Source of the DNA: Lysobacteraceae bacterium | Lineage (GTDB): Bacteria; Pseudomonadota; Gammaproteobacteria; Xanthomonadales; Rhodanobacteraceae | DNA length: 64,000 nucleotides | Assembly (NCBI GenBank): GCA_028871555.1 | Contig: JAGWNA010000004.1 | Coordinates: 43,266-107,265, forward strand | Direction of reading: 5' to 3' | Part shown: positions 8,818-16,705 of the stretch, in pieces | Numbering within the stretch: position 1 is the stretch's first letter | How the letters are laid out: each line of letters starts with the position of its first letter | The notes under the pieces: generated by a model | What the model saw: the letters and a program-made list of their open reading frames with translations, nothing else | Database searches by the model: none | What the model was told of the DNA's origin: nothing | Made by a program: the position numbers and the translations under genes

Positions 8818-10007
8818 TGGTTTTGCATGAACTGGACGAAGATGCCGCCATCGACCACGACGCGGTCGCCCGGCTTGAGCCCGTCGGGGATCTCGTACCG
8901 ATCCCCGGCCCGATAACCCAGGGTCACGCTGCGCCGGGCGAAGCTGCCGTCGGGTTCGGCGACATACACGAATGGCAGGTTCTCGTCGTTGCGCAAGATC
9001 GCCGACACCGGGATCAGCAGGCCGCTGCTTTTCCGGCGGGAGCGAATCGTCACGCTGACGTACATCTGCTTCTTCAGGAAGTCGCCCGGGTTGTCGACGA
9101 CCACCCGCGCGATCACCGAGCGCGTATCGGGATTCACCACGGCCGAAATATTGCCGACGGTCCCGGAAAAGTTTTTCGATCCGATGCCGGTGATTATCTC
9201 GGCCGGGTCGCCGACATTGACTGATGCAAGGTCGTCGGCGGAGATCTGCGCCATCACCCAGACGCGCGAGAGGTTGGCCACGACAAAGCACGGCGTGCTG
9301 CCCGCCTGCAGGAGCTGGCCGGGCGTGATCAGTTTTTCCACCACGGTCCCCGTGACCGGCGCGCGGATCGTGCCCCCGATGCGCGAAATCGGCCGTCCCG
9401 CCTGGATATCCCGGATGGTCTTCGGGTCGACATCCAGCGAGACCAGCGCCTGCAGGGCGGCGTCGCGGTCCGCCTCGGCGCTGCTGGCATCGGTGGCCGC
9501 CTGCTCCGCCTCGCGCCGGGCTACGCCGCCATGCGCGAGCAGATCCTTGTCCATATCGGCCAGCCGGCGGGCGTTCCTGGCGCTGACCAGCGCCTTGCTG
9601 TACGCGCTGACGGCGGCCGCGAAGTCGGGTGAATCCACCACCGCCAGCGGCTGGCCCCTGCGAACCCTGTCGCCGGAGGACACCAGCAGCCGCGACACCG
9701 GCCCGGAAAAGGGCGCCAGCACGCTGGTGGCCTGGTCGTTGTCGAAATCCACCGTGCCGGTGGTCTGCACCGTCCTGCGGTAGTCCGATGCCGCCACCGT
9801 GTACAGACGGATGTGCTGACGCTGCGTCGCCGTCAACGTCACGTCGCCGGCCGTGGCCGATGGTGGCTGTGCATCGCTCCCGGGCCGGGACGAGCAGCCG
9901 GTGCCCAGTGCGATCGTGGCCAGCGCCATCGCGACAACGGCAAGCGTGCGCGGGAACCTGGCCCGGCTTCGCGCAGACGGCGCCCCGGCAGAGGAATCAT
10001 TTTTCAT
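8814..10007 (-). CDS. RND periplasmic adaptor lipoprotein (membrane fusion protein)
   Basis: This 397-residue HlyD/CusB-type adaptor begins with a lipoprotein signal, lipobox LGTGC (Cys38). It then has a barrel-sandwich half (VLAPFSGPVSRLLVSSGDRV), an alpha-hairpin (about 120-190), the second lipoyl half (IRAPVTGTVVEKLITPGQ), a beta-barrel and a membrane-proximal domain. It links the inner-membrane pump to the outer-membrane channel. No His- or Met-rich metal-binding N-terminus, as found in some CzcB/CusB proteins, is present. The ATG lies inside the end of the upstream gene (overlap 9997-10007). Confidence 0.9.
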   Translation of the reverse strand: MKNDSSAGAPSARSRARFPRTLAVVAMALATIALGTGCSSRPGSDAQPPSATAGDVTLTATQRQHIRLYTVAASDYRRTVQTTGTVDFDNDQATSVLAPFSGPVSRLLVSSGDRVRRGQPLAVVDSPDFAAAVSAYSKALVSARNARRLADMDKDLLAHGGVARREAEQAATDASSAEADRDAALQALVSLDVDPKTIRDIQAGRPISRIGGTIRAPVTGTVVEKLITPGQLLQAGSTPCFVVANLSRVWVMAQISADDLASVNVGDPAEIITGIGSKNFSGTVGNISAVVNPDTRSVIARVVVDNPGDFLKKQMYVSVTIRSRRKSSGLLIPVSAILRNDENLPFVYVAEPDGSFARRSVTLGYRAGDRYEIPDGLKPGDRVVVDGGIFVQFMQNQ

Positions 10008-11634
10008 GCTTGTCCTGAATTGAACCCACCTGGACCGGTTGTCCGCGCGGGGTGCTTGTCTGGTTTTGATCGTGCCGGTCAGGCTCGCCCCGGTTCCACC
10101 AGCCGCCGCCAAGTGCCTGGAACAACGCCGCCGTGTCGGCATAGCGATTGGCCCGTGCCTGCACCATGCTGATCCGCGCCTGCTGATAAGCCTGTTCGGC
10201 GCTCAGCAGCGAGAGATAGCTGGCATAGCCGTCCTTCCATTGCTGCCGGGATAAATCAAGCGTGACCCTGGCCGCATCTGCCGCGGTCGCCGCCGCCTTC
10301 AACCCTTCGGCATCCTGTTCAAGCGCGGCCAGTGTGTCGGCGACATTCTGGAAGGCCGTCAGCACCGTGCTGCGATATTGCTCCGCCGCCTGCACATAGG
10401 CCGCCTTCGCGGCACGCTCCTGATGCAGCAGCGCCCCGCCCTGGAAAATGGGCACCGTCACGGCAGCGCCAAGATCCCAGAAACCCGTGCCCGACTTGAA
10501 CACCTGCCCCATGGCCAGCGCCGTACTGCCGACATCCGCACTCAATGCAATGTTGGGCAGCCGGTTCGCCGCGGCGATGCCGATCTGGGCGCTGGCGGCA
10601 TGCAGGTTGGCCTCGGCCTGCAGCACATCCGGACGCTGCGCCACGAGCTTCGAAGGCAGACTGAGCGGCAGATCCGTCGGCAATTGCAGACTCGACAACT
10701 CGATTTTCCCGTCCGCGGCCTGACTCGGAAACCGGCCGACGAGAACGGCCAGCAGGTTGCGGGTCTGAGTCAACTGCTTGATCAGCGGCGGCAAAGTGGC
10801 CTGAACCTGCGCAAGCTGCGATTTCTGCGCGGCGACATCGAGCCGGCCTGCATAGCCCTTGGCCAACTGATGCTGCACGATCTGCAGCATCATGAAATCG
10901 ATATCGACCAGCTGGCGCGTCGCGTCTATCTGTTCCCGCAACGCCCCCTCCTGAACCACGGCTGCCACTACATTGGCACTCAGCGTGATCTGTGCCGCGA
11001 TCATCTGGAAACGAACAGCCTGTTCCTGCGCCCGCAATGACTCCATCGTCCGCCGGCTCAGACCGAAAACATCGGGCACGTACGAAACGCTGACCTGCGG
11101 GGTGAACAGGCTGTATTGAAAGATGTTCGCATCGGGCGTGGGCGAGATCAGTTCCGATTGTTTCTGCCGGCTGGCAGAAAAGCTGCCGGTGACACTGGGG
11201 TAGTACGTGCCGCGTTGCGCCAGCACATTTTCCCTGGCCACCGACAGCGCCGCCTGCGCCGCCTTGAGGTCGGGGTTGTTCTTCAGCGACTGCTCGATCA
11301 GGCTGTCGAGCGCGCTGGAGTGGAACAACTTCCACCAATCCGCGGGTATCTCGCCGCCCCCGGCAAAGCGCTGGGCCTCCCCGCCGACGACGTTCGCACT
11401 GCTGGCCGTGACCGGCAGCGGACCGGTCGTGTAACTGCCGACTTGCGGCGGCGCAGGCTTCTTGAAGTCGGGGCCCACGGCACAACCGGCGACAAGGGCT
11501 GCTGCCAGAACCGCGGCCACGCGCAGAACACGCAATGGCGACGTTCCGGCAGGAAGCGCTACCTTGCTTGTCGCCTCGTCCGACATGGCAACGGTCTGGA
11601 CCGGCACATCAGACCACGTTTTGTTCATGCGCAC
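9997..11634 (-). CDS. RND outer-membrane channel lipoprotein (NodT/OprM family)
   Basis: The 545-residue TolC-fold exit duct has a lipoprotein signal with lipobox LVAGC (Cys51) followed by AVGPDFKKP, typical of NodT-type channels, and two outer-membrane-factor repeats. It is first in the operon with the adaptor and pump genes, all overlapping. The start may also be Met3 or Met17 (11586); the latter leaves a shorter, more usual signal peptide. Pairing of a NodT-type rather than CzcC-type channel with a Czc-like pump is somewhat unusual but known. Confidence 0.9.
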   Translation of the reverse strand: MRMNKTWSDVPVQTVAMSDEATSKVALPAGTSPLRVLRVAAVLAAALVAGCAVGPDFKKPAPPQVGSYTTGPLPVTASSANVVGGEAQRFAGGGEIPADWWKLFHSSALDSLIEQSLKNNPDLKAAQAALSVARENVLAQRGTYYPSVTGSFSASRQKQSELISPTPDANIFQYSLFTPQVSVSYVPDVFGLSRRTMESLRAQEQAVRFQMIAAQITLSANVVAAVVQEGALREQIDATRQLVDIDFMMLQIVQHQLAKGYAGRLDVAAQKSQLAQVQATLPPLIKQLTQTRNLLAVLVGRFPSQAADGKIELSSLQLPTDLPLSLPSKLVAQRPDVLQAEANLHAASAQIGIAAANRLPNIALSADVGSTALAMGQVFKSGTGFWDLGAAVTVPIFQGGALLHQERAAKAAYVQAAEQYRSTVLTAFQNVADTLAALEQDAEGLKAAATAADAARVTLDLSRQQWKDGYASYLSLLSAEQAYQQARISMVQARANRYADTAALFQALGGGWWNRGEPDRHDQNQTSTPRGQPVQVGSIQDKHEK

Positions 11635-11652
11635 GCATCGCCGGGAAAGACG

Positions 11653-11681
11653 TTAGAAATGCAATATTATAACGTTTCAAA
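11653..11681 (-). promoter_or_regulatory. Promoter and candidate operator of the metal-efflux operon
   Basis: On the minus strand there is a perfect TATAAT (11671-11666), about 32 bases before the first ATG of the channel gene. It is embedded in an imperfect 29-bp dyad whose arms are GAAACG and CATTTC, with 10 of 14 positions symmetric. No good -35 box is seen. A repressor binding over the -10 would fit a metal- or substrate-inducible pump, but no regulator gene is adjacent. Confidence 0.5.
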
Positions 11682-11862
11682 TTACAGGTTCCCCCTGCCG
11701 GAAGTCATGCGTCATGTGCAAGCCATGGAAACTTTGCACAAGCACGCAGCCTTGGCCGACCCGCCCAGCCGCCCGACCGACGCGCGCACGAGCCGGCATT
11801 CAACTGCCATACGTCATCGGATCCGCGGTCGAAAAACACTGTCTGCGCAATGGAACCCGGTC

Positions 11863-11876
11863 TTGACGCAGATCAA
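11863..11876 (+). promoter_or_regulatory. ANR/FNR box in class II position
   Basis: TTGACGCAGATCAA differs by one base from the FNR/ANR consensus TTGAT-N4-ATCAA. Its centre (11869.5) is 41.5 bases before a start expected seven to eight bases after the -10 hexamer TAGTAT (11898-11903). This is the geometry of oxygen-regulated class II promoters. The only transcript it could drive on the plus strand ends at the terminator at 11971-11996. Confidence 0.6.
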
Positions 11877-11910
11877 GGGCATTTTGTGACGACTGAGTAG
11901 TATTGCGGTC

Positions 11911-11998
11911 GTAGCACCCCCAGTCGCCGTGAGGCGATCGCAATCCCAGCGCCCCCCGGCACAGACGGAAAAGCCCGCTTCGGCGGGCTTGCCTTTTT
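11911..11998 (+). ncRNA. Candidate anaerobically induced small RNA
   Basis: A predicted transcript of about 88 nt starts near 11911 behind the FNR-type promoter and ends at a strong terminator. It contains no ribosome site or credible short gene. It has a small hairpin (TCGCC 11924-11928 with GGCGA 11932-11936) and two C-tracts expected to be single-stranded, five Cs at 11917-11921 and six at 11952-11957. C-rich loops that pair with G-rich ribosome binding sites are known from several bacterial sRNAs, and FNR-controlled sRNAs such as Neisseria AniS and Pseudomonas PhrS exist. No homologue is recognised. Confidence 0.5.
11971..11996 (+). terminator. Terminator of the sRNA candidate
   Basis: AAGCCCGC-TTCG-GCGGGCTT is an eight-pair GC-rich stem with a stable TTCG tetraloop, followed by GCCTTTTT. 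The nearest upstream plus-strand start signal is the FNR-type promoter at 11863-11903. Confidence 0.75.
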
Positions 11999-11999
11999 C

Positions 12000-12440
12000 A
12001 GGGCCGGCAATGTGCCTCGCTGCCCGCACCACGCGGCCCGGCTGGTCAGCCGCTTCCGGCAGAAACCGACAAAGAGTGCCGGCTGACGCTGTCCAGCCAG
12101 GCCGACGCCGATGGGTCGCGGCGCACCAGTGCCGCGCTGCCGCCGCGCCGGTCGCCGGCTGGCGGGATACGGCAGGCACGGGCAAGTCCGGCCATGCCGA
12201 TTTGGCGCCGTGCATCATGCCAGCCTGCCTGGTCGCGGACGATAAGTTCCATGACACTTTTGCAAAGGCATCTGCCGCTGCGCGTCACTTGTCAGCGCGC
12301 GATAGCAGGCCAGAAGCGGTGCCCGGCATTCGCCGGAAACTGCACGACTGCCAAAAAATTCGCCAGGCCACGGATTGCGACTCCCGCCGGCTTTCCGGTC
12401 GAAGTCCGGCCGGGCTCAAGTCCGGCTTGCGCGTGCCGAC
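12000..12440. other. Non-coding stretch, nothing recognised
   Basis: Frames of up to 200 codons are open here on both strands, as is common at this GC content, but none has a ribosome site, signal peptide or recognisable protein. No promoter or hairpin stood out. Confidence 0.4.
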
Positions 12441-12555
12441 AACATCACATGACGACAGTCCCCTCCGCTGTCATCTGCCTGCCGCCGAGAGGCGCTCACC
12501 GTCCCACTCCAGGGTTTCACAGGTGGAATAGCCCGCTCCGGCGGGCTTGTTTTTT
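12440..12555 (+). ncRNA. Possible second small RNA
   Basis: Just before a strong terminator there is a hairpin at 12451-12475 (GACAG/CTGTC-type stem) whose loop displays TCCCCTCC, a second small hairpin CGCC-GAGA-GGCG, and more C-rich sequence. Exposed CCCCTCC could pair with Shine-Dalgarno sequences, reminiscent of C-rich-loop sRNAs such as Xanthomonas sX13. No clear promoter is seen, so this is a weak proposal resting on structure and terminator. Confidence 0.3.
12530..12555 (+). terminator. Rho-independent terminator
   Basis: AGCCCGC-TCC-GGCGGGCT-type hairpin (12530-12546) is followed by TTGTTTTTT. It lies 380 bases before the GGDEF gene, with no protein gene upstream on the plus strand, supporting a short non-coding transcript. 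Confidence 0.7.
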
Positions 12556-12703
12556 CCGACGGCAACGTGGCGGTCCATGGGGTTGCACCGCGTGAGGCGA
12601 CCGGCTGCAGCTCGCCTGGACCCCATGCGCAAGCCGGAACGGTCCGGCGACGGACCGTGCACGGGCTAAACTACGGCCACGGTCGGCCGATACCTGGCAA
12701 ATA

Positions 12704-12719
12704 TGTGATCTCCATCACG
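12704..12719 (+). promoter_or_regulatory. CRP/Clp-type binding site
   Basis: TGTGA-TCTCCA-TCACG matches the CRP/Clp consensus TGTGA-N6-TCACA with one mismatch. It lies about 230 bases upstream of the propeller-GGDEF gene. In xanthomonads Clp is a CRP homologue that responds to c-di-GMP, so a Clp site in front of a diguanylate cyclase gene would make a feedback loop; that is inference. Confidence 0.5.
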
Positions 12720-12935
12720 ACTCTGAAAGCCGACTCGACAGCACGGAAACCATGGGCATGTGCGTTGCTCATCACCTGAGGGAATCCACCGGGGCATCCG
12801 ATACCAGATGGCAACACGCGCTCTCCCGTCCGTGAAACCGCATGCCCGCGCCGGCAGCATGCAGCAGCCCCGGCATCGGCACCTGCCGTTGCATTTCCAC
12901 GGCGGGCTCCAGAACCTGCAACCGAACACTTCGTG

Positions 12936-15900
12936 ATGACCTCGCACAGGCCACAAAGCCTTCTTGCGGCACTGTCCTGCCTGGTCTGGCTCGGTGCCGC
13001 ATACGCCAAAGCACCGCCCGCATCCAGTTCCCATGCCCACACAGCCGACGTCGGGGTGCCGTTGCTGCGCAACTTCAGCCCGATGGATTACGGCGCCGGC
13101 CCGCAAAACTGGGCCGTGGTGCAGGACAGGCGCGGGTTGATCTACGTGGCCAACAGCGATGATGGCGTGCTCGAGTTCGACGGCGACCATTGGCGCCGCG
13201 TCGCAATCCCCAACCGCAGCACTGTGCGCTCCCTGGCGCTGGATGCCGCTGGTCGCATCTATGTCGGCTGCGTCGGCGAACTGGGCTATCTGGCCCCCGA
13301 TGACCGTGGACGGATGCGCTACGTCTCCATGCTTGACCGCATCGAACCCCGATACCGCAGCTTTGCCGACGTCTGGCGCACCTTTGCCGCGCGTGACGGA
13401 ATCTACTTTGCGACCTCGAGGAAGATTTTCCGCTTCGATGAAAACCACGTGGATGTCTGGAAGGCGCAGACCTCATTCCATCTGACGTTCCTGGTCCGCA
13501 ACCGGTTGTACGTGCGCGAAACCGACCGCGGCCTGATGGAGCTTTCCGCCGGCAAGCTCAAGATGGTCAATGGCGGCGAGCGCTTCGCCAGGGAAAAGAT
13601 CTACGCCATGCTGCCGTGGGGCGAAACCACGGCCGATGGCGGCGGCCCGGTGCTGATCGGAACCCGCACGCAAGGCTGGTTCATATTCGACGGCCGCCAG
13701 TTCCAGCCATGGAAAACCGAGGCTGACGCAGCGATAAAACGCGACCAGATCTATGACGCACAATGGCTCGCCAACGGCAAGCTGGCGGTCGCCACGCTGC
13801 AGGGTGGCGTGATCCTGCTCGACAGGCAAGGCCACGAAACCGGACGTCTGCGCCGGGCCGATGGACTGATCAACGACACGGTTTTCGCGATGTACCAGGA
13901 TCGCGAAAACGGCTTGTGGCTGGCGCTGGACAACGGACTTGCCAGAGTCGACATGGCCTCGGCACTGAGCTATTTCTCGCCCAACTCCGGCCTCGACGGC
14001 TCCGTGCTGAGCATCGGCCGCTACCGCGGCGAATTGTACGTGGGCACCACCAAGGGGCTGTTCCGACTGCAGCACGGCGAAGACGGCAACGCGTATTTTT
14101 CCCGCGTCCCAGGCATACGCGACCAGGTCTGGGATCTGCTGGACATGGATCGCTCCTTGCTGGTCGGCACATCGATGGGAATGTTCGAGCTCGATGCCGG
14201 ATCGGCCAGACTGCGCCTGGCCGACAAGACCGCATACAGCCTGCTGCGCTCCAGCCGGGATCCCTCGCGCGTGTTGCTGGGTCTGTCCGACGGGTTGGAA
14301 AGCATGCGGCTGGTGCACGGCCACTGGCTCGACGAAGGCAGGATCCCCGGGATTTCCGGGGAGGTCCGCTCGCTGGCCGAAGATGCCGCCGGGCGCATCT
14401 GGATGAGCCTGTCGAACAATGGCGCCGCGCGCCTGACCCTGCCCGACAACTGGAAGACCGGCGGCGCCGGTGCGGCACGGGTGGAGCATTTCGACGCGCC
14501 TCATGCGACATCCATGAAAACGGGCGATGTCCTGGTTTACAACATTGCCGGAGCGATCCGCTTTGCCACGGCACGCGGCATCTACCGGTTCGACGACCGT
14601 TCGCAGCGCATCATCGCCGACCCGGGGTTTGCCCATCTTTTCGCGCAGGGCGCACGGCAGGCATCGCTGCTGAGCGAAGACAATCGGGGCCGGATCTGGA
14701 TGTACACCTCCGATGACTCCGACACGATCAGGCAGACCGGCGCGGCGATTCCCGGTCCAGGCGGCAGCTACCACTGGGATCCGCGGCCATTGCGTGCGTT
14801 CTCGGGCCTGGGCGTTTCGGCGATCCATGCCGACAAGGACGGCGTGATGTGGTTTGGCGCAAATGATGGCCTGTATCGCTATGACCCCTACGCTTCGGTG
14901 CACTACAGCAAGCCATTGCCGGCCTTGCTGGACAAGGTCACCGACCATGCCGGACACCTGCTCTGGGGCGGCAACGGACAGGCCACGCCGGCAACGCTGC
15001 CCTGGGCGGACAACAGCCTGCGCATCGAGTATTCGTCACCGACCTTCGACTCGTCCATGGCCAACCGCTTCCAGGTCATGCTGGAAGGCATGGATACGCA
15101 ATGGTCGGCATGGAGCAAGGAGACCTATCGCGATTACACCAACCTGCACGAAGGCCACTACCGCTTCCGGGTGCGCTCGCGCGATGCGTATGGCAACCTC
15201 AGCAAGGAAGCGACCTACGAGTTCCGCGTGTTGCCGCCGTGGTACCGGACCTGGTGGGCCTACCTCGCCGCGCTCATGCTGCTCGGCGTGGTCATCTGGC
15301 TGGGGTTTCAAATGCGTTCGGTCACGCTGCGCCGACGCAATCTGGTGCTGGCCAGGCTGGTCGCGGCACGCACCCGGGAATTGTCCGCGTCGCATCGCGC
15401 GCTGCAACGGGCCAATGCGTCCCTGGTCGACCTGAACATCACCGACGCCCTTACCGGCCTGCGCAACCGGCGCTATGTGCTCGATCACATAGAGCAGGAT
15501 GTCGCCGCCGTCCAGCGGAACTACGGCAAGCTTGCCGGCCGCGGAATCGAAAACACCCATCAGAATATCGACCTGTTGTTCCTGATGATCGATATCGACC
15601 ATTTCAAGGAAATCAACGACCGCCACGGACACACCGCCGGCGACCGCGTGCTGACGCAAATGCGCGATATCCTGCAGGCAGCCACGCGCGAGATGGATAC
15701 CCCGGTGCGCTGGGGCGGCGAGGAGTTCCTCGTCATCGCGCGCTTCGCCAGCAGTGAATTCGGCACGGTGATTGCCGAGCGCGTCCGCAGCATGGTGGCG
15801 CAGCACGCCTTCGACCTGGGCAACGGCCAGACCATTCACCGCACCTGCTCCATCGGCTTTGCGCTCTACCCGTTGTTGGCCGACGCACCGCGGCGATTCA

Positions 15901-16094
15901 ACTGGGAGGACGTGATCAACATCGCCGATCAGTGCCTGTATGCGGCCAAGCGCAATGGACGCAACGGCTGGGTCGGCGTGCAGGCCACGCACAGGACCGG
16001 CACCGGGGATGCCGCATCCAACCTGCCCGTGAACCTGGACGTCCTGGTCGCCGAGGGTTATCTGCAACTGCTGGTTTCGCCTGCGTCAGGATGA
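12936..16094 (+). CDS. Two-component-type propeller sensor diguanylate cyclase
   Basis: The 1052-residue membrane sensor has a signal peptide, a periplasmic seven-bladed propeller domain pair (Reg_prop-like repeats such as DRRGLIYVANSDDGVLEFDG, about residues 40-680), a Y_Y_Y domain (about 690-765, ends YEFRVLPPWYRTWW), one TM helix (about 774-791), a short coiled coil and a C-terminal GGDEF domain. The active loop is intact (RWGGEEF, GGEEF at 927-931), so it should synthesise c-di-GMP from GTP. A preceding in-frame GTG at 12933 could also be used. Hybrid versions of this sensor type usually detect oligosaccharides, and the downstream alpha-glucan locus makes a sugar ligand plausible. Confidence 0.9.
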   Translation: MTSHRPQSLLAALSCLVWLGAAYAKAPPASSSHAHTADVGVPLLRNFSPMDYGAGPQNWAVVQDRRGLIYVANSDDGVLEFDGDHWRRVAIPNRSTVRSLALDAAGRIYVGCVGELGYLAPDDRGRMRYVSMLDRIEPRYRSFADVWRTFAARDGIYFATSRKIFRFDENHVDVWKAQTSFHLTFLVRNRLYVRETDRGLMELSAGKLKMVNGGERFAREKIYAMLPWGETTADGGGPVLIGTRTQGWFIFDGRQFQPWKTEADAAIKRDQIYDAQWLANGKLAVATLQGGVILLDRQGHETGRLRRADGLINDTVFAMYQDRENGLWLALDNGLARVDMASALSYFSPNSGLDGSVLSIGRYRGELYVGTTKGLFRLQHGEDGNAYFSRVPGIRDQVWDLLDMDRSLLVGTSMGMFELDAGSARLRLADKTAYSLLRSSRDPSRVLLGLSDGLESMRLVHGHWLDEGRIPGISGEVRSLAEDAAGRIWMSLSNNGAARLTLPDNWKTGGAGAARVEHFDAPHATSMKTGDVLVYNIAGAIRFATARGIYRFDDRSQRIIADPGFAHLFAQGARQASLLSEDNRGRIWMYTSDDSDTIRQTGAAIPGPGGSYHWDPRPLRAFSGLGVSAIHADKDGVMWFGANDGLYRYDPYASVHYSKPLPALLDKVTDHAGHLLWGGNGQATPATLPWADNSLRIEYSSPTFDSSMANRFQVMLEGMDTQWSAWSKETYRDYTNLHEGHYRFRVRSRDAYGNLSKEATYEFRVLPPWYRTWWAYLAALMLLGVVIWLGFQMRSVTLRRRNLVLARLVAARTRELSASHRALQRANASLVDLNITDALTGLRNRRYVLDHIEQDVAAVQRNYGKLAGRGIENTHQNIDLLFLMIDIDHFKEINDRHGHTAGDRVLTQMRDILQAATREMDTPVRWGGEEFLVIARFASSEFGTVIAERVRSMVAQHAFDLGNGQTIHRTCSIGFALYPLLADAPRRFNWEDVINIADQCLYAAKRNGRNGWVGVQATHRTGTGDAASNLPVNLDVLVAEGYLQLLVSPASG

Positions 16095-16185
16095 ACGAAA
16101 CCATGTCGGCGGCGGCGCCATTCACTTTCCGTTTGCATCGCGTGGCCAAGACTCGAAGCCTCTCGCAGGCAACGAGGAAACGTCC

Positions 16186-16620
16186 ATGAAGATGAAGACC
16201 GCAACCCTGAGCTTCGCGCTTGCACTGGGTATGCTGCCCCTGGGAGTCGCCGGCGTGGCCATGGCCCAACAGGCAATGACCGGACCCCAGGTCCACGGCA
16301 GGCTCACCGAGCAGGGTTACACCAGGGTGCATGACCTCAGGTTCAAGGACGGCATGTGGCGCGCCAAGGCAAAGAGTGCGGACGGCGAAAGAGTGACCAT
16401 CCGCATCGACGCCAGAACCGGGCAGATCTACCCGGACAGGCAGGTGTCGCGTCTGGACAAGGACGACGTCCGGGCGGCACTGGAATCCCAGGGCTACACC
16501 GAGATCCATGACGTGGAATTCGAGGACGGCCTGTGGAAAGCAAAAGCCGAAAATCCGGCGGGAAACGACGTCAAGCTCAAGATCGATGCCAACACCGGCA
16601 AGGTGGTCGGCATCGAGTAA
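16186..16620 (+). CDS. Exported PepSY-domain protein
   Basis: The 144-residue product has a signal peptide (ends VAMAQQ) and two tandem PepSY-like repeats (about 30-85 and 90-144), each of the form 'L-x-x-x-G-Y-T-x-[VI]-H-D-[LV]-x-F-[KE]-D-G-[ML]-W-[RK]-A-K-A'. Each repeat ends in an I-D-A/AN-T-G-x-[IV] motif. PepSY repeats often inhibit proteases or bind ligands at the cell envelope. AGGAAAC precedes the ATG. It is co-directional with the GGDEF gene, 91 bases downstream. Confidence 0.85.
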   Translation: MKMKTATLSFALALGMLPLGVAGVAMAQQAMTGPQVHGRLTEQGYTRVHDLRFKDGMWRAKAKSADGERVTIRIDARTGQIYPDRQVSRLDKDDVRAALESQGYTEIHDVEFEDGLWKAKAENPAGNDVKLKIDANTGKVVGIE

Positions 16621-16705
16621 GGCACCACCGTGCCGATACGGATGTCCAGACGTCCGGTGCGGGCAACGGCAATGGCGCGCATCCGCTGCGGTGTACCGCG
16701 GCGAA

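Noticed and set aside
8818..9291. Upstream extension of the RND pump frame beyond the ATG at 8817
   Set aside because: The extension overlaps the adaptor gene in another frame; the ATGA junction at 8814-8817 and family length support the shorter start.
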